From Nocardia pseudobrasiliensis NBRC 108224 (GTDB lineage: Bacteria > Actinomycetota > Actinomycetes > Mycobacteriales > Mycobacteriaceae), in assembly GCF_001613105.1 (NCBI RefSeq), contig NZ_BDBS01000015.1:110576-174575 (forward strand): a stretch of 64,000 nucleotides of DNA, in the 5' to 3' direction. The notes under the pieces were generated by a model, which was not told where the DNA came from, ran no database searches, and saw nothing but the letters and a program-made list of their open reading frames with translations. Position 1 is the first letter of the stretch, and each line of letters opens with the position of its first letter. The position numbers and the translations under genes are program-made. Of this stretch, positions 8,621 through 17,585 are shown piece by piece.

Positions 8621-11488
8621 TCAGGCCTTGGCGGCGGCCTTCTTGGTCGCCTTCTTCGCCGGGGCCTTCTCCGCGGATTTGGCGGCCTTCTTCGCGGTGG
8701 TCTTCTTGGCGGCGGTCTTCTTCGCGGCCTTCTTGGCCGTCTTCTTCACCGGCGCCTTCGCCCGCCGATCCGCCAGCAGTTCCGCGGCCCGCTCGTCGGT
8801 GATCGACTCCACCTCATCGCCCTTGCGCAGGCTGGCATTGGTCTCGCCGTCGGTGACGTACGGACCGAAGCGACCGTCCTTGATCACCATCGGCTTACCC
8901 GTGGCCGGATCGGCGCCGAGCTCCCGCAGCGGTGCTGCGCTCGATGCCTGACGACCACGCCGCTTGGGTTCGGCGTAGATCTTCAGCGCCTCCTCCAGCG
9001 AGACGGTGAAGATCTGATCCTCGTTCGTCAGCGAACGGGAGTCGGTGCCCTTCTTCAAATACGGTCCGTAGCGGCCGTTCTGGGCCGTGATCTCCTCGCC
9101 GCTGGCGGGATCCTTACCCACCACGCGCGGCAATGAGAGCAGTTTGAGCGCATCGTCGAGGTTGATCGTCGCCAGATCCATCGACTTGAACAGCGAACCG
9201 GTCCGCGGTTTGGCGGCCGACTTCTTCGCGGACTTCTTGGCGTCGCCGTCACCGTCGGGCTCGGCCAGGATCTCGGTGACGTAGGGCCCGAACCGGCCCT
9301 CCTTGGCCACGATTCGATGTCCCGACTCCGGATCGACGCCGAGCTCACGACCCTCCTGCGGGGTCGAGAACAACTTCTCGGCGACCTCCGGAGTGAGCTC
9401 GTCGGGCGGCAGATCGTCGGGCAGATTGGCCCGCTGCGAGATCGGATCGCCGTCGGGGTCATCGGGATTGACGACCATCCGCTCCAGATAGGGCCCGAAG
9501 CGGCCGACGCGGACCACCACATCGCGGCCCTCGTCGTCGGTGAACATCTTGATCGAGTTGATCTCGCGTGCGTCGATATCGTCGAGCCGCTCGCCGACCA
9601 TCCGCTTCAACCCGCCCGAACGCGCCACCGACCCCTCGGCGCCGTGCTCGCCGCCGAAATAGAAGGAGGACAGCCAGTTTCCACGCTGTTCGCGGCCTCC
9701 GGCGATGGCGTCGAGATCGTCCTCCATCGCCGCGGTGAAGTCGAAGTCCACCAGTCTGCCGAAGTACACCTCGAGCAGGCCGACCACCGCGAACGCCACC
9801 CATGACGGCACCAGCGCGTTACCGCGCTTGTAGACGTAGCCGCGGTCGAGAATCGTCTTGATGATCGAGGCATAGGTGGACGGACGCCCGATCCCGAGCT
9901 CCTCCAACGCCTTGATCAGTGACGCCTCGTTGTAGCGCGGCGGCGGATTGGTGGTGTGCCCATCGGGGGTGAGCTCGGTCGCGCTGACGCCCTGTCCCTC
10001 GGTCAGCGAGGGCAGCCGTGATTCGGCGTCGTCGGACTGGCTGCCGCTGTCCTCGTCGACGCTCTCGACATAGGCCTTGAGGAATCCGGCGAAGGTGATC
10101 GTGCGACCGGATGCGGAGAACACGCATTCCTCGCCGGTACCGGCCGTACCGGTGATCCGAACCGTCAGCGTGGTGCCGCGCGCGTCGGCCATCTGCGAGG
10201 CGACCGTGCGCTGCCAGATCAGCTCGTAGAGCCGGAATTCGTCCTGTTCCAGACGCGAGGCCAACTGGCCCGGCGTGGCGAAGGTGTCGCCCGCCGGACG
10301 GATCGCCTCGTGCGCCTCCTGCGCGTTCTTGACCTTGCGGGTGTACTGCCGCGGCGTCGGATGGACGAACTGCGGACCGTACAGCTGCGTGGCCTGCGCC
10401 CGGGCCGCGGCGATAGCCGACTCCGACAGCGTGGTCGAGTCGGTACGCATATAGGTGATGTAGCCGTTCTCGTACAGCCGCTGCGCGACCCGCATGGTGC
10501 GCTCGGAGCTGAACCGCAGCTTGCGTGAGGCCTCCTGCTGCAGTGTGGAGGTCATGAACGGCGCGTACGGTCGGCGCGTGTAGGGCTTGGATTCGACCGA
10601 GGTGACCTGGAAAGCGCTGGTCTCCAACGCCTCGGCCAGCCGCCGGGCATAGCCCTCGTCCAGTACGGTGACGCCGCTGGTCTTGAGCTGCCCGTCCGAA
10701 CCGAAATCCCGACCGCCCGCGACGCGCGAGCCGTCGACGGTGATCAGCCGGGCGCCGAACAGCCGCGGATTGGCCTCGTCACCCTCGCCGCCGGCATCGA
10801 ATTTGGCTGCGATATCCCAGTATTCGGCCGACCGGAACGCCATGCGCTCGCGTTCGCGCTGCACGATGATGCGCGTGGCCACCGACTGCACCCGGCCCGC
10901 CGACAGCCTCGGCATGACCTTCTTCCACAGCACGGGACTGACCTCGTAGCCGTAGAGCCGGTCCAGAATGCGGCGGGTCTCCTGCGCGTCGACCAGATCA
11001 TTGTCCAGATCGCGCGTGTCGGCCGCGGCCGCCTGGATCGCGGGCTCGGTGATCTCATGGAACACCATGCGCCGGACCGGGACCTTGGGCTTGAGCGTCT
11101 CCAGCAGATGCCAGGCGATGGCCTCGCCCTCGCGGTCGGGGTCGGTGGCCAGATAGAGCTCGTCGACATCCTTGAGCAGATTCTTGAGCTCGGAGACCTT
11201 GGCCTTCTTGTCCGGGCTCACCACGTAGATCGGTTCGAAGTCGTTGTCGACGTCGACGCCCAACCGGGCCCAGGACTGGCCCTTGTATTTGGCGGGCACG
11301 TCGGCGGCGCCACGCGGAAGATCGCGAATATGGCCGACCGAGGCCTCGACGATGTAACCGCGCCCCAGATACGGCGCGATCTTCTTGGCCTTCGTCGGTG
11401 ACTCGACGATGACGAGACGACGCAGGGGACGCCCCTGGTCGGGCGCTGCCTTGGAGTTCGGCGCCGCACCGCGGTCTCGTGTTGCCAC
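8621..11488 (-). CDS. topA: DNA topoisomerase I (type IA)
   Basis: 955 residues. The Toprim domain opens RRLVIVESPTKAKKI and has the acidic triad DPDREGEAIAWH. The active-site tyrosine sits in GYITYMRTDSTTLS. The C-terminal half carries four GRFGPYV/GRYGPYL repeats of the mycobacterial-type topoisomerase C-terminal domains instead of cysteine zinc fingers. It ends in a ~40-residue lysine/alanine tail of the kind that aids processive relaxation in mycobacteria. It relaxes negatively supercoiled DNA. The GTG at 11488 follows AGGAAAGG; the open frame extends to 11575 but that stretch is unlike TopA. Confidence 0.95.
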   Translation of the reverse strand: MATRDRGAAPNSKAAPDQGRPLRRLVIVESPTKAKKIAPYLGRGYIVEASVGHIRDLPRGAADVPAKYKGQSWARLGVDVDNDFEPIYVVSPDKKAKVSELKNLLKDVDELYLATDPDREGEAIAWHLLETLKPKVPVRRMVFHEITEPAIQAAAADTRDLDNDLVDAQETRRILDRLYGYEVSPVLWKKVMPRLSAGRVQSVATRIIVQRERERMAFRSAEYWDIAAKFDAGGEGDEANPRLFGARLITVDGSRVAGGRDFGSDGQLKTSGVTVLDEGYARRLAEALETSAFQVTSVESKPYTRRPYAPFMTSTLQQEASRKLRFSSERTMRVAQRLYENGYITYMRTDSTTLSESAIAAARAQATQLYGPQFVHPTPRQYTRKVKNAQEAHEAIRPAGDTFATPGQLASRLEQDEFRLYELIWQRTVASQMADARGTTLTVRITGTAGTGEECVFSASGRTITFAGFLKAYVESVDEDSGSQSDDAESRLPSLTEGQGVSATELTPDGHTTNPPPRYNEASLIKALEELGIGRPSTYASIIKTILDRGYVYKRGNALVPSWVAFAVVGLLEVYFGRLVDFDFTAAMEDDLDAIAGGREQRGNWLSSFYFGGEHGAEGSVARSGGLKRMVGERLDDIDAREINSIKMFTDDEGRDVVVRVGRFGPYLERMVVNPDDPDGDPISQRANLPDDLPPDELTPEVAEKLFSTPQEGRELGVDPESGHRIVAKEGRFGPYVTEILAEPDGDGDAKKSAKKSAAKPRTGSLFKSMDLATINLDDALKLLSLPRVVGKDPASGEEITAQNGRYGPYLKKGTDSRSLTNEDQIFTVSLEEALKIYAEPKRRGRQASSAAPLRELGADPATGKPMVIKDGRFGPYVTDGETNASLRKGDEVESITDERAAELLADRRAKAPVKKTAKKAAKKTAAKKTTAKKAAKSAEKAPAKKATKKAAAKA

Positions 11489-11724
11489 CGGCGAACACAC
11501 CTTTCCTGTCGACCCGCGCGGCGCCTGGCACGCAGCGCGCGGCTGGGGCAAGCGGTGGAGACAGATGTCTCCCACCAGAGACGTTTATACCGTGTTGTAG
11601 GACCGCACCTGCGGCACGGCGTGTTGGAATGCCCCGTTTCCGGTCGAGTGTACTGCCCCGGATACAGCTCGTCCCCCACCGCGGTGGGCGGTGAGGGACG
11701 AGCGATCGAACCTTGGTTACGCGC

Positions 11725-11931
11725 TCAGCTGATGGCGCGAACTCCGGTGGCCTGCGGGCCCTTGGTGCCCTGGCCAACCTCGAACTCGACCTTCTGGTTC
11801 TCCTCGAGGGTGCGGAAGCCCGACCCCTGGATCTCGGAGTAGTGGACGAAGACGTCAGCGGAGCCGTCCTCGGGCGCGATGAAGCCGAACCCCTTCTCCG
11901 CGTTGAACCACTTCACAGTTCCCTGTGCCAT
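11725..11931 (-). CDS. cspA: Cold shock protein (CspA family)
   Basis: 68 residues, one OB-fold cold-shock domain. RNP1 is KGFGFIAP and RNP2 is VFVHYSEI, the nucleic-acid-binding aromatic motifs. The ATG at 11931 has AGAAGGA upstream. Members melt RNA structure and act as RNA chaperones. The gene has a long AT-richer upstream region (11932-12366) that may include a structured 5' leader, as known for csp genes. Confidence 0.97.
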   Translation of the reverse strand: MAQGTVKWFNAEKGFGFIAPEDGSADVFVHYSEIQGSGFRTLEENQKVEFEVGQGTKGPQATGVRAIS

Positions 11932-12366
11932 TCTGTTCCTTCTCTTTCCATACCGGAACGGCGGACAACTTTGGTTCATCCACCGGGTCCGTTCCGACCG
12001 CTGTACTCTGTTCCCCCTGCAGGAAGCATCAAGCACACCGTTCGCAACATCGATCCTGCTGATGGTTTGGACTTTGGATCCGTTCCCTCGAACACAGAAG
12101 CTTGCGACCAGGAACCACTTAACCATGTCTCCGGGGAATTCAACAGTCGAGTTACCGACAATTTGCAAAAAAGATGATCTTGCGAATGCGCAGGTGAGGC
12201 GCACAATGCCCATATCCGTACTTGGAGTAGGTTTGCTTCTCGATAACCGAGCGTCCGTCAGGGAAACAGCCTGTGACACAGGTCGCTACTCGGTAGTGAA
12301 AAGGCAGGTAGGGCTCTCGCAACACACACCGTTCACACATTCTCTGCGTGTCGCGGTCCGAGTCCG
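11932..12366. other. Divergent intergenic region between cspA and helicase
   Basis: A 435-bp stretch, clearly richer in A/T than its neighbours, with no believable ORF. It must hold the cspA promoter and leader (minus strand) and the helicase promoter (plus strand). A short palindrome, CCTGTGACACAGG, lies near 12270. No SOS box of the actinobacterial TCGAAC type was found. Confidence 0.7.
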
Positions 12367-14760
12367 ATGAATCCGAGCCAGCCGAAGACGCGGATACATC
12401 CAGGCGCGGAACCCCGCTATGGTCGATCGTTGCTGAATCGTGTCCTTATCGAGCATCCGGGTGGCGACTCCCGCCTCACCCATGTCACCGAACTTCCGGC
12501 ACGCACAGCACAGCCCACGACCTGGCCTTCTTGGGTATCGCCGGATGTGGTCACGGCGTTTCAGGATTGCGACATCGAATTTCCGTGGTCGCATCAGACT
12601 CGCACCGCGGAGCTCGCCGCGGACGGGCAGCACGTGGTGGTGTGCACCGGGACGGCCTCGGGAAAGTCGCTGGGTTATCAGCTGCCGGTGCTGACGGCGT
12701 TGCGCGAGGATCCCCGCGCGACCGCGCTGTATATATCGCCGACCAAAGCATTAGGGGCCGATCAACTGCGGGCCACGGCCGCGCTGACCCACGAGGGACC
12801 GCTGCGCGACATACATCCGGCCACCTACGACGGCGATACGCCCGCCGAGATCAGGCAGTGGGTGCGCGCCAATGCCCGCTGGGTTTTCACCAATCCGGAC
12901 ATGCTGCACCTGGGGATTCTGCGTTCGCATCAGCGCTGGGCCCGGGTATTGCGGCGGCTGCGCTACGTCGTGGTCGACGAATGCCATGCCTACCGTGGGG
13001 TTTTCGGTTCGCACGTGGCGCTGGTGCTGCGGCGGCTGCGCCGGCTGGCCAGGCATTACGGCGCCGATCCGGTCTTCATCCTGTGCTCGGCCACCACGGC
13101 GGATCCGGCCGAGGCGGCATCCCGGCTGATCGGGGCGCCCTGTGTCGCGGTCACAGAGGACGGCTCACCACAGGGTGCGCGGACCGTCGCCCTGTGGGAA
13201 CCACCGCTGCTGGCCGCGGTCGGGGAGAACGGTGCGCCGGTGCGGCGACCGGCCACGGCCGAAGCGTCGAGGATCATGACCGACCTGGTCGCAGAGGGTG
13301 CCCGGACATTGACTTTCGTGCGGTCGCGGCGGGCCGCGGAGTTGGTGGCGATGGAGACCCGGCGCATGTTGTTCGAGGTGGATCCGCAGCTCGCCGAACG
13401 GGTGGCGGCCTATCGGGCGGGATATCTGGCCGAGGACCGTCGCGAGTTGGAGGCCGGTCTGGCCGACGGATCGCTGGTCGGCGCGGCGACCACGACCGCA
13501 CTCGAGCTGGGCGTGGATATCGCCGGGCTGGATGCCGTGGTGATCGCCGGTTTTCCGGGCACGGTCGCATCGTTCTGGCAGCAGGCCGGACGGGCCGGGC
13601 GGCGTACCCAGGGATCGCTGGTCGTCCTGGTCGCCCGGGACGATCCGCTGGACAACTACCTGGTCCACCACCCGCAGGCGCTGCTGGGCCGACCGGTCGA
13701 GGCGACGATCACCGATCCGCACAATCCCTATGTATTGGGTCCGCATCTGCTGTGCGCGGCCCTGGAGCAGCCGCTCACCGATGAGGAGGCTCACGACCTC
13801 CAGGCCGAGGAACTGCTCGCCGACCTGGCCGAACAGGGCCTGATCCGGCGCAGGAGCAGCGGCGGCGGACCGGGCCGCTGGTACGTCACCGCCGCCACCA
13901 CACCCCACGACGCCGTCGACGTGCGCGGGGGCATCGGCGCACCGCTGGCGATCGTCGACGAGGAAAGCGGACGGCTGCTGGGTACGGCCGATGCCGGCCG
14001 GGCTCCGGCCACGCTGCATCAGGGCGCCGTTCACCTGCATCAAGGCGAGTCCTACGTGGTCGACGAGCTGGATCTGGAGGGCGGGGTGGCCTTCGTCCAC
14101 GCCGACCAGCCCGGCTGGACCACCAGTGCGCGAGCGGTCACCTCGATCGCCATCGATGAGGTGACCACCGAGCGGGCACACGGCGCGGTCACGGCGGCCC
14201 TGGCCAGGGTGCGAGTGAGCCGCCAGGTCGTCGGTTATCTGCGCACCCTGCCCACCGGCGAGGTCCTGGACCTGATCGAACTGGACCTGCCCGAGCAGAC
14301 GCTGCCGACCAGGGCGGTCTTCTACACCGTCACCCCGACGCTGCTGGCCCGTGCGGGCCTCGATCCCAAGCGGGTGCCGGGTGCTCTGCACGCGGCCGAA
14401 CACGCCGCGATCGGCATGTTGCCGCTGGTCGCGAGCTGCGATCGGTGGGATATCGGCGGGGTCTCGACCGCCGAGCATCCCGATACCGGGCTGGCCACGG
14501 TGTTCGTCTACGACGGCCACCCCGGCGGCGCCGGGTTCGCCGAGCGTGGTTTCGCTCGGTTGCGGACCTGGCTGGCGGCTACGTTGTCGGTGGTCGAATC
14601 CTGCGAATGCCCAGGTGGCTGCCCGTCCTGTGTACAGTCGCCCAAGTGCGGCAACGGCAATCACCCGCTGGACAAGGCCGGGGCGGCGGCGCTGCTGCGC
14701 GCGGTGCTGGCCGATCTGCCCCCGGACTGGGCCGGTGACGACGGCGAATCCGAACCGTGA
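12367..14760 (+). CDS. DEAD/DEAH-box helicase with DUF1998 domain (MrfA/Hrq1 type)
   Basis: 797 residues. Motif I is CTGTASGKSLGYQ, motif II is VVDECHAYRG (DECH), and motif III is CSATTADP. The second RecA domain carries TTTALELGVDIAGLDAV and QQAGRAGRR (motifs V-VI). The C-terminal DUF1998 region ends with a four-cysteine cluster CECPGGCPSCVQSPKCG. This architecture is that of the 3'-5' helicases MrfA and Hrq1, involved in repair of mitomycin-type and interstrand-crosslink damage. Action in DNA repair is inferred from the family. The start MNPSQPK is plausible; later starts would lose conserved N-terminal sequence. Confidence 0.92.
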   Translation: MNPSQPKTRIHPGAEPRYGRSLLNRVLIEHPGGDSRLTHVTELPARTAQPTTWPSWVSPDVVTAFQDCDIEFPWSHQTRTAELAADGQHVVVCTGTASGKSLGYQLPVLTALREDPRATALYISPTKALGADQLRATAALTHEGPLRDIHPATYDGDTPAEIRQWVRANARWVFTNPDMLHLGILRSHQRWARVLRRLRYVVVDECHAYRGVFGSHVALVLRRLRRLARHYGADPVFILCSATTADPAEAASRLIGAPCVAVTEDGSPQGARTVALWEPPLLAAVGENGAPVRRPATAEASRIMTDLVAEGARTLTFVRSRRAAELVAMETRRMLFEVDPQLAERVAAYRAGYLAEDRRELEAGLADGSLVGAATTTALELGVDIAGLDAVVIAGFPGTVASFWQQAGRAGRRTQGSLVVLVARDDPLDNYLVHHPQALLGRPVEATITDPHNPYVLGPHLLCAALEQPLTDEEAHDLQAEELLADLAEQGLIRRRSSGGGPGRWYVTAATTPHDAVDVRGGIGAPLAIVDEESGRLLGTADAGRAPATLHQGAVHLHQGESYVVDELDLEGGVAFVHADQPGWTTSARAVTSIAIDEVTTERAHGAVTAALARVRVSRQVVGYLRTLPTGEVLDLIELDLPEQTLPTRAVFYTVTPTLLARAGLDPKRVPGALHAAEHAAIGMLPLVASCDRWDIGGVSTAEHPDTGLATVFVYDGHPGGAGFAERGFARLRTWLAATLSVVESCECPGGCPSCVQSPKCGNGNHPLDKAGAAALLRAVLADLPPDWAGDDGESEP

Positions 14761-14805
14761 CGGCCGAGTCATCATCGTGAGATCGCTTCGCTACCCAGGC
14801 CGGGC

Positions 14806-14837
14806 GGTTGCGGTCGGGTGCGAACCGACCGCGAACC
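14806..14837 (+). terminator. Hairpin after the helicase gene
   Basis: GGTTGCGGTCGG (14806-14817) pairs with CCGACCGCGAACC (14825-14837) with one bulged base. It lies 46 bp after the helicase stop. There is no T-run, as usual in these genomes. Confidence 0.55.
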
Positions 14838-15096
14838 GCACCGACCTGTGGCGAGCCGGGTCACGGGTCGCTGCCACCCGGAATGAATAAAAAGGAATGT
14901 GATCATATTAACTGACCCATTGCTCCTGTGAATAACCATGACTTGCGGGTTCAATTCGAATGACGCTTCATAGATCAATTGAAAATTGAGCCGTCGTCCA
15001 ATTCTCGGTAGCGAGTTTCGGCAATATCGCACAGAAGGAACGCACAGACTGTGTCGGCGATCACGTTTATCAACCGCGACACCAACCGTTCGGTAT
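14838..15096. other. AT-rich gene-free gap
   Basis: No gene seen. About 14880-15070 is strikingly A/T-rich for this genome (for example AATGAATAAAAAGGAATG). It separates convergent transcription units: helicase on plus, Tad locus on minus. No repeat, tRNA or hairpin stands out apart from the terminator at its left edge. Confidence 0.6.
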
Positions 15097-15573
15097 TCAC
15101 GAGTCATTCGGATCGACGGGCCCAGCGCGAGCCATCGCTTGAACTGGACGCACTACCAATAAGCCCGCCGCCACACTCGTCTCCACTCGCAGAGTGACGT
15201 CCCACCCCACGACGTCGCATTCGAGCAAGGCGGCCCGCATGCGCCGAACGATCTCCTCGGCCTTCACGCAGCCCGCCCGCTCTCCATCCGCGAGCGCACC
15301 CGCCGCAGCCAACGCTCCCAAATCCGCCACCGCCTGAGCCCGGTGCCGCCCCGCGACGACAGCACCGAGCTGAGCCGTCAGCAGAGTCAGGGCGAGCAGC
15401 GCGACCACGGCCAGGCAGGCCAGAACGGTGGCGCCACCCTCTTCACCTCGCCGGGACCGCGTACCGAGCATTCGCGAAGCCCAGGCCCACCTTCCGGAAC
15501 GCACTCGCGCCACCCATCCGCGCATCCCAGAGCCCATAGCTCGCAGAGCCCGGTGGCCCGTCCCGGTGCTCAC
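15097..15573 (-). CDS. Rv3655c-like TadE-type secretion-locus protein
   Basis: 158 residues. A basic N-terminal stretch precedes one hydrophobic segment, GATVLACLAVVALLALTLL, and then QLGAVVAGRHRAQAVADLGA, typical of the actinobacterial 'helicase/secretion neighbourhood TadE-like' proteins. These are pseudopilin-like membrane-anchored proteins thought to join Flp-type pilus assembly. The GTG start at 15573 overlaps the TadE stop as GTGA, so translation is coupled. It is the last gene of the minus-strand Tad operon. Confidence 0.8.
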   Translation of the reverse strand: MSTGTGHRALRAMGSGMRGWVARVRSGRWAWASRMLGTRSRRGEEGGATVLACLAVVALLALTLLTAQLGAVVAGRHRAQAVADLGALAAAGALADGERAGCVKAEEIVRRMRAALLECDVVGWDVTLRVETSVAAGLLVVRPVQAMARAGPVDPNDS

Positions 15574-15908
15574 TCTCGGACTCCGGGTTCGCGTACCGCT
15601 ACCGCCTCGGCGTGCAGGACCAGGAGGGGGAACAGGGGCACTCGGGCTGTGGCGGTGGCGATTACGAGGTCGTTCTCGTCGCGGATCGAGAGGCTTGCGC
15701 TCGGAGGAGCTATTCGGCGGGCCACGCGGAGGGCGTCGGCGCCCTGTGCGCCGGAGCGGGCTGCCTCTCGGGCGGCGTCGACGCAGCGGATCTGCGCCGA
15801 CGCCGCCATAAGGGCCGCCAGGCATAGGACGACGACCGCGATCAGTGTGGTGAGGGCGATGGCGGCCTCGATCGTGACCGCACCCGCCTCGCCGTCCGGT
15901 GGGCTCAC
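15570..15908 (-). CDS. TadE-like pseudopilin
   Basis: 112 residues. GAVTIEAAIALTTLIAVVVL is a classic TadE/pilin-like start: E at the +5-like position followed by a hydrophobic helix. The RCVDAAREAARSGAQG segment then matches TadE proteins. The GTG start at 15908 overlaps the stop of the Flp-like gene, and its own stop overlaps the next start. It is a minor pilin-like part of the Tad (Flp pilus) apparatus by family. Confidence 0.85.
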   Translation of the reverse strand: MSPPDGEAGAVTIEAAIALTTLIAVVVLCLAALMAASAQIRCVDAAREAARSGAQGADALRVARRIAPPSASLSIRDENDLVIATATARVPLFPLLVLHAEAVAVREPGVRE

Positions 15909-16117
15909 ATCGACGTGTTGAGGGCCTTGTCGATGATCCCGGTGAGGGCGCTGACGATGGAGTCGCCGGTGACCACGGTGTACAGGACCGCGCCGAAGGC
16001 GGCCGCGGCGACTGTTCCTATGGCGTATTCGACCGTCGACATACCGTCGTCGGCCACCGCCGCGCGTAGGAGCCGGTTGCGCAGCTCCCAGAGTGTCGAT
16101 CGCGCTGTGGTACGCAT
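15905..16117 (-). CDS. DUF4244 / Flp-pilin-like small protein
   Basis: 70 residues. The DDGMSTVEYAIGTVAAAAFG segment has a G-x-(3-4)-E-Y pattern like Flp prepilins (cut after G, with E and Y in the mature N-terminus), followed by one membrane helix. This is DUF4244, the Rv3656c type, always next to tad genes in Mycobacteriales. AAAGGAGAG precedes the ATG. It is probably the major pilin-like subunit of the locus. Confidence 0.88.
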   Translation of the reverse strand: MRTTARSTLWELRNRLLRAAVADDGMSTVEYAIGTVAAAAFGAVLYTVVTGDSIVSALTGIIDKALNTSM

Positions 16118-16174
16118 CGGTCTCTCCTTTCTGTCGGATCGGCGCGGCGGATCCGCGCCGATTCCCGGATGTGG

Positions 16175-16771
16175 TCACAGCAGGCCTCCGCCGAGGAGGC
16201 GGCCTGCCAGGCCGAGCACGACGGGCACGATGCCCAAACAGAGGAAGGCGGGCAGGAAGCAGAGCCCGAGCGGGCCCGCGATGAGCACTCCGGCACGTTC
16301 GGCTCGCGCGGTCGCCGCATCCTCGACCCGAGCGCGGCAGTGCTCGGCCAGTTCCGCGACCGCGCCCGCGAGCGCGCTACCCGAACGAGCGGACCGGCGG
16401 ACCAGACGAGCGAGGGCGACCAGATCGTCGGAGTCGGCCTCGTCAGCCGCGCGCTGCCAGGCCGCGGCCGGATCCGCGCCCAGGGCAAGCAGTTCCGACG
16501 CCTGTCGCAGTGCGGTACGCAGCGGATCGGCCGCGGCGCAGGCAACAGCTCGAGCCGCCGTGGCCACCGGCAGACCCGCCCGCAGACATGCCGCCAACAG
16601 ATCGAAGGCCGAGGCGGTGGCCAACGGATCCGCTGCGGCATTCGCCGACCGACGCCGCGGACGCTCGCGCCCACCCAGCACAGCTCGCAACCGCTCCGCA
16701 GAAGTCCGCCGCCCCGGCACAACCAACAGCGCAGCGCCAACCAGCAAAACAGCCAACGGTGTCGCAGTCAT
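16175..16771 (-). CDS. TadC-like type II/IV secretion F protein
   Basis: 198 residues. It starts with a hydrophobic segment (LAVLLVGAALLVVPG) and carries the GspF-domain core LLAACLRAGLPVATAARAVA. It ends in two membrane helices. It is one of the paired inner-membrane platform proteins (TadB/TadC) of Flp pilus machines. The ATG at 16771 overlaps the stop of the preceding repeat-bearing ORF as ATGA, and GAGGTG lies just upstream. In M. tuberculosis the tadB and tadC homologues are, as recalled, adjacent; here about 0.8 kb lies between them. Confidence 0.85.
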   Translation of the reverse strand: MTATPLAVLLVGAALLVVPGRRTSAERLRAVLGGRERPRRRSANAAADPLATASAFDLLAACLRAGLPVATAARAVACAAADPLRTALRQASELLALGADPAAAWQRAADEADSDDLVALARLVRRSARSGSALAGAVAELAEHCRARVEDAATARAERAGVLIAGPLGLCFLPAFLCLGIVPVVLGLAGRLLGGGLL

Positions 16772-17378
16772 GCCCACACCTCGACCACAGACAGCACAAC
16801 CGCAGTCATGTCCGCGCCCTGGCCCCTGCCCACAGTGCAGTACCTGTCCCGCTGGACAACTCGGCCACAGCCAGCACAGTCATGGTCGTGCCCACCCCGA
16901 ACTCGACCGACGGCACAGTTTCTCGGCGCACTTGGAAACTCGACTACAGGCAGCGCAATCGTGCCCCCGTCACGACGGCGGTCGACATCAAAGTTACTGC
17001 CCCGCCGGTCATCTCGGTCGTTGCGAGCACGGTTGCGGTTGTTCCCACCCCAACCTCGTCCGGCGGCATAGTTTCTCGGCGCACTTGCAAACCCGACTAC
17101 AGGCAGCACAGTCGCAGTCATGCCCACACCCCGGCCGCGCGCTGGGCAACTCCATCACAGCCAGCACGTTCGCTGTCACGCCCGCCCCAAACACGACCCG
17201 CGACATAGTTTCTCGGCGCAATAGGCGGCTCGGCTACAGGCAGCGCGCGGCTCCTGACCCGCTGAGCAACTCGGCCACGGCTCGTACCTTCGCCGTTGCG
17301 CCCGCCCCAAACGCGACCGGCGGCATAGTTTCTCGGCGTGCTAGGCGGCACGGCTACCTTCAGGGCAGACGCAGTCAT
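16763..17378 (-). repeat. Degenerate tandem repeat of ~120-153 bp spanning ORFs A and B
   Basis: Two markers recur. GCATAGTTTCTCGGCG (plus strand, allowing 1-2 changes) occurs at 17323, 17203, 17066 and 16913, spacing 120, 137 and 153 bp. CGCAGTCAT, which on the minus strand is ATGACTGCG, ends at 17378, 17121, 16809 and 16771; the last is the tadC start itself. Other pieces such as CTGCCTGTAGTCGAG also recur. The units look like duplications that include the tadC start region. Confidence 0.8.
16768..17121 (-). CDS. Repeat-bearing ORF B between tadB and tadC (unknown)
   Basis: 117 codons from the ATG at 17121 to a TGA that overlaps the tadC ATG. The start overlaps the stop of ORF A in the same ATGA manner. 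The peptide contains SAPRNYAAGRGWGG and SAPRNCAVGRVRGG units and ends VVEVWA. It has no membrane helix or known domain, and Arg/Gly/Asp are abundant. The codon pattern is not clearly protein-like, so it may be only a frame kept open through tandem duplication. The overlapping start and stop sites favour at least ribosome passage. Confidence 0.4.
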   Translation of the reverse strand: MTATVLPVVGFASAPRNYAAGRGWGGNNRNRARNDRDDRRGSNFDVDRRRDGGTIALPVVEFPSAPRNCAVGRVRGGHDHDCAGCGRVVQRDRYCTVGRGQGADMTAVVLSVVEVWA

Positions 17379-17585
17379 GTCTGCACTCCTATCGCGGTCG
17401 ATGGTTTGGGTCTCAGGCGTCTCGGCTGCCGGTAGTGCGGTCGTGGTGTTGTTTGTGTCCTGGGTGGGGGCGAAGGTGTGGTTCTTGGTCTCCTGGGCGG
17501 CTCGGTTGGGGATTGTGCGGTTGTGGGGTCGCGCTCTTTTCCGGCGATCGGTAGGTGTGCCGGGTCGGGGTGGGAGGTGGGTCAT
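17118..17585 (-). CDS. Repeat-bearing ORF A between tadB and tadC (unknown)
   Basis: 155 codons from the ATG at 17585, which overlaps the TadB stop (ATGA), to a TGA overlapping the ORF B start. The first ~68 residues are a hydrophilic Pro/Thr/Asn/Arg-rich stretch. Then MTASALKVA and two units with PRNYAAGRVWGG and PRNYVAGRVWGG follow, ending AGVWA. It resembles ORF B in its repeats and closing VWA. No known family. It could be a translated linker peptide or a decayed region; see the repeat entry. Confidence 0.4.
   Translation of the reverse strand: MTHLPPRPGTPTDRRKRARPHNRTIPNRAAQETKNHTFAPTQDTNNTTTALPAAETPETQTIDRDRSADMTASALKVAVPPSTPRNYAAGRVWGGRNGEGTSRGRVAQRVRSRALPVAEPPIAPRNYVAGRVWGGRDSERAGCDGVAQRAAGVWA

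Noticed and set aside
12255..12280. Crp site near TGTGACACAGG upstream of the helicase
   Set aside because: The right half does not match TCACA at the needed spacing.
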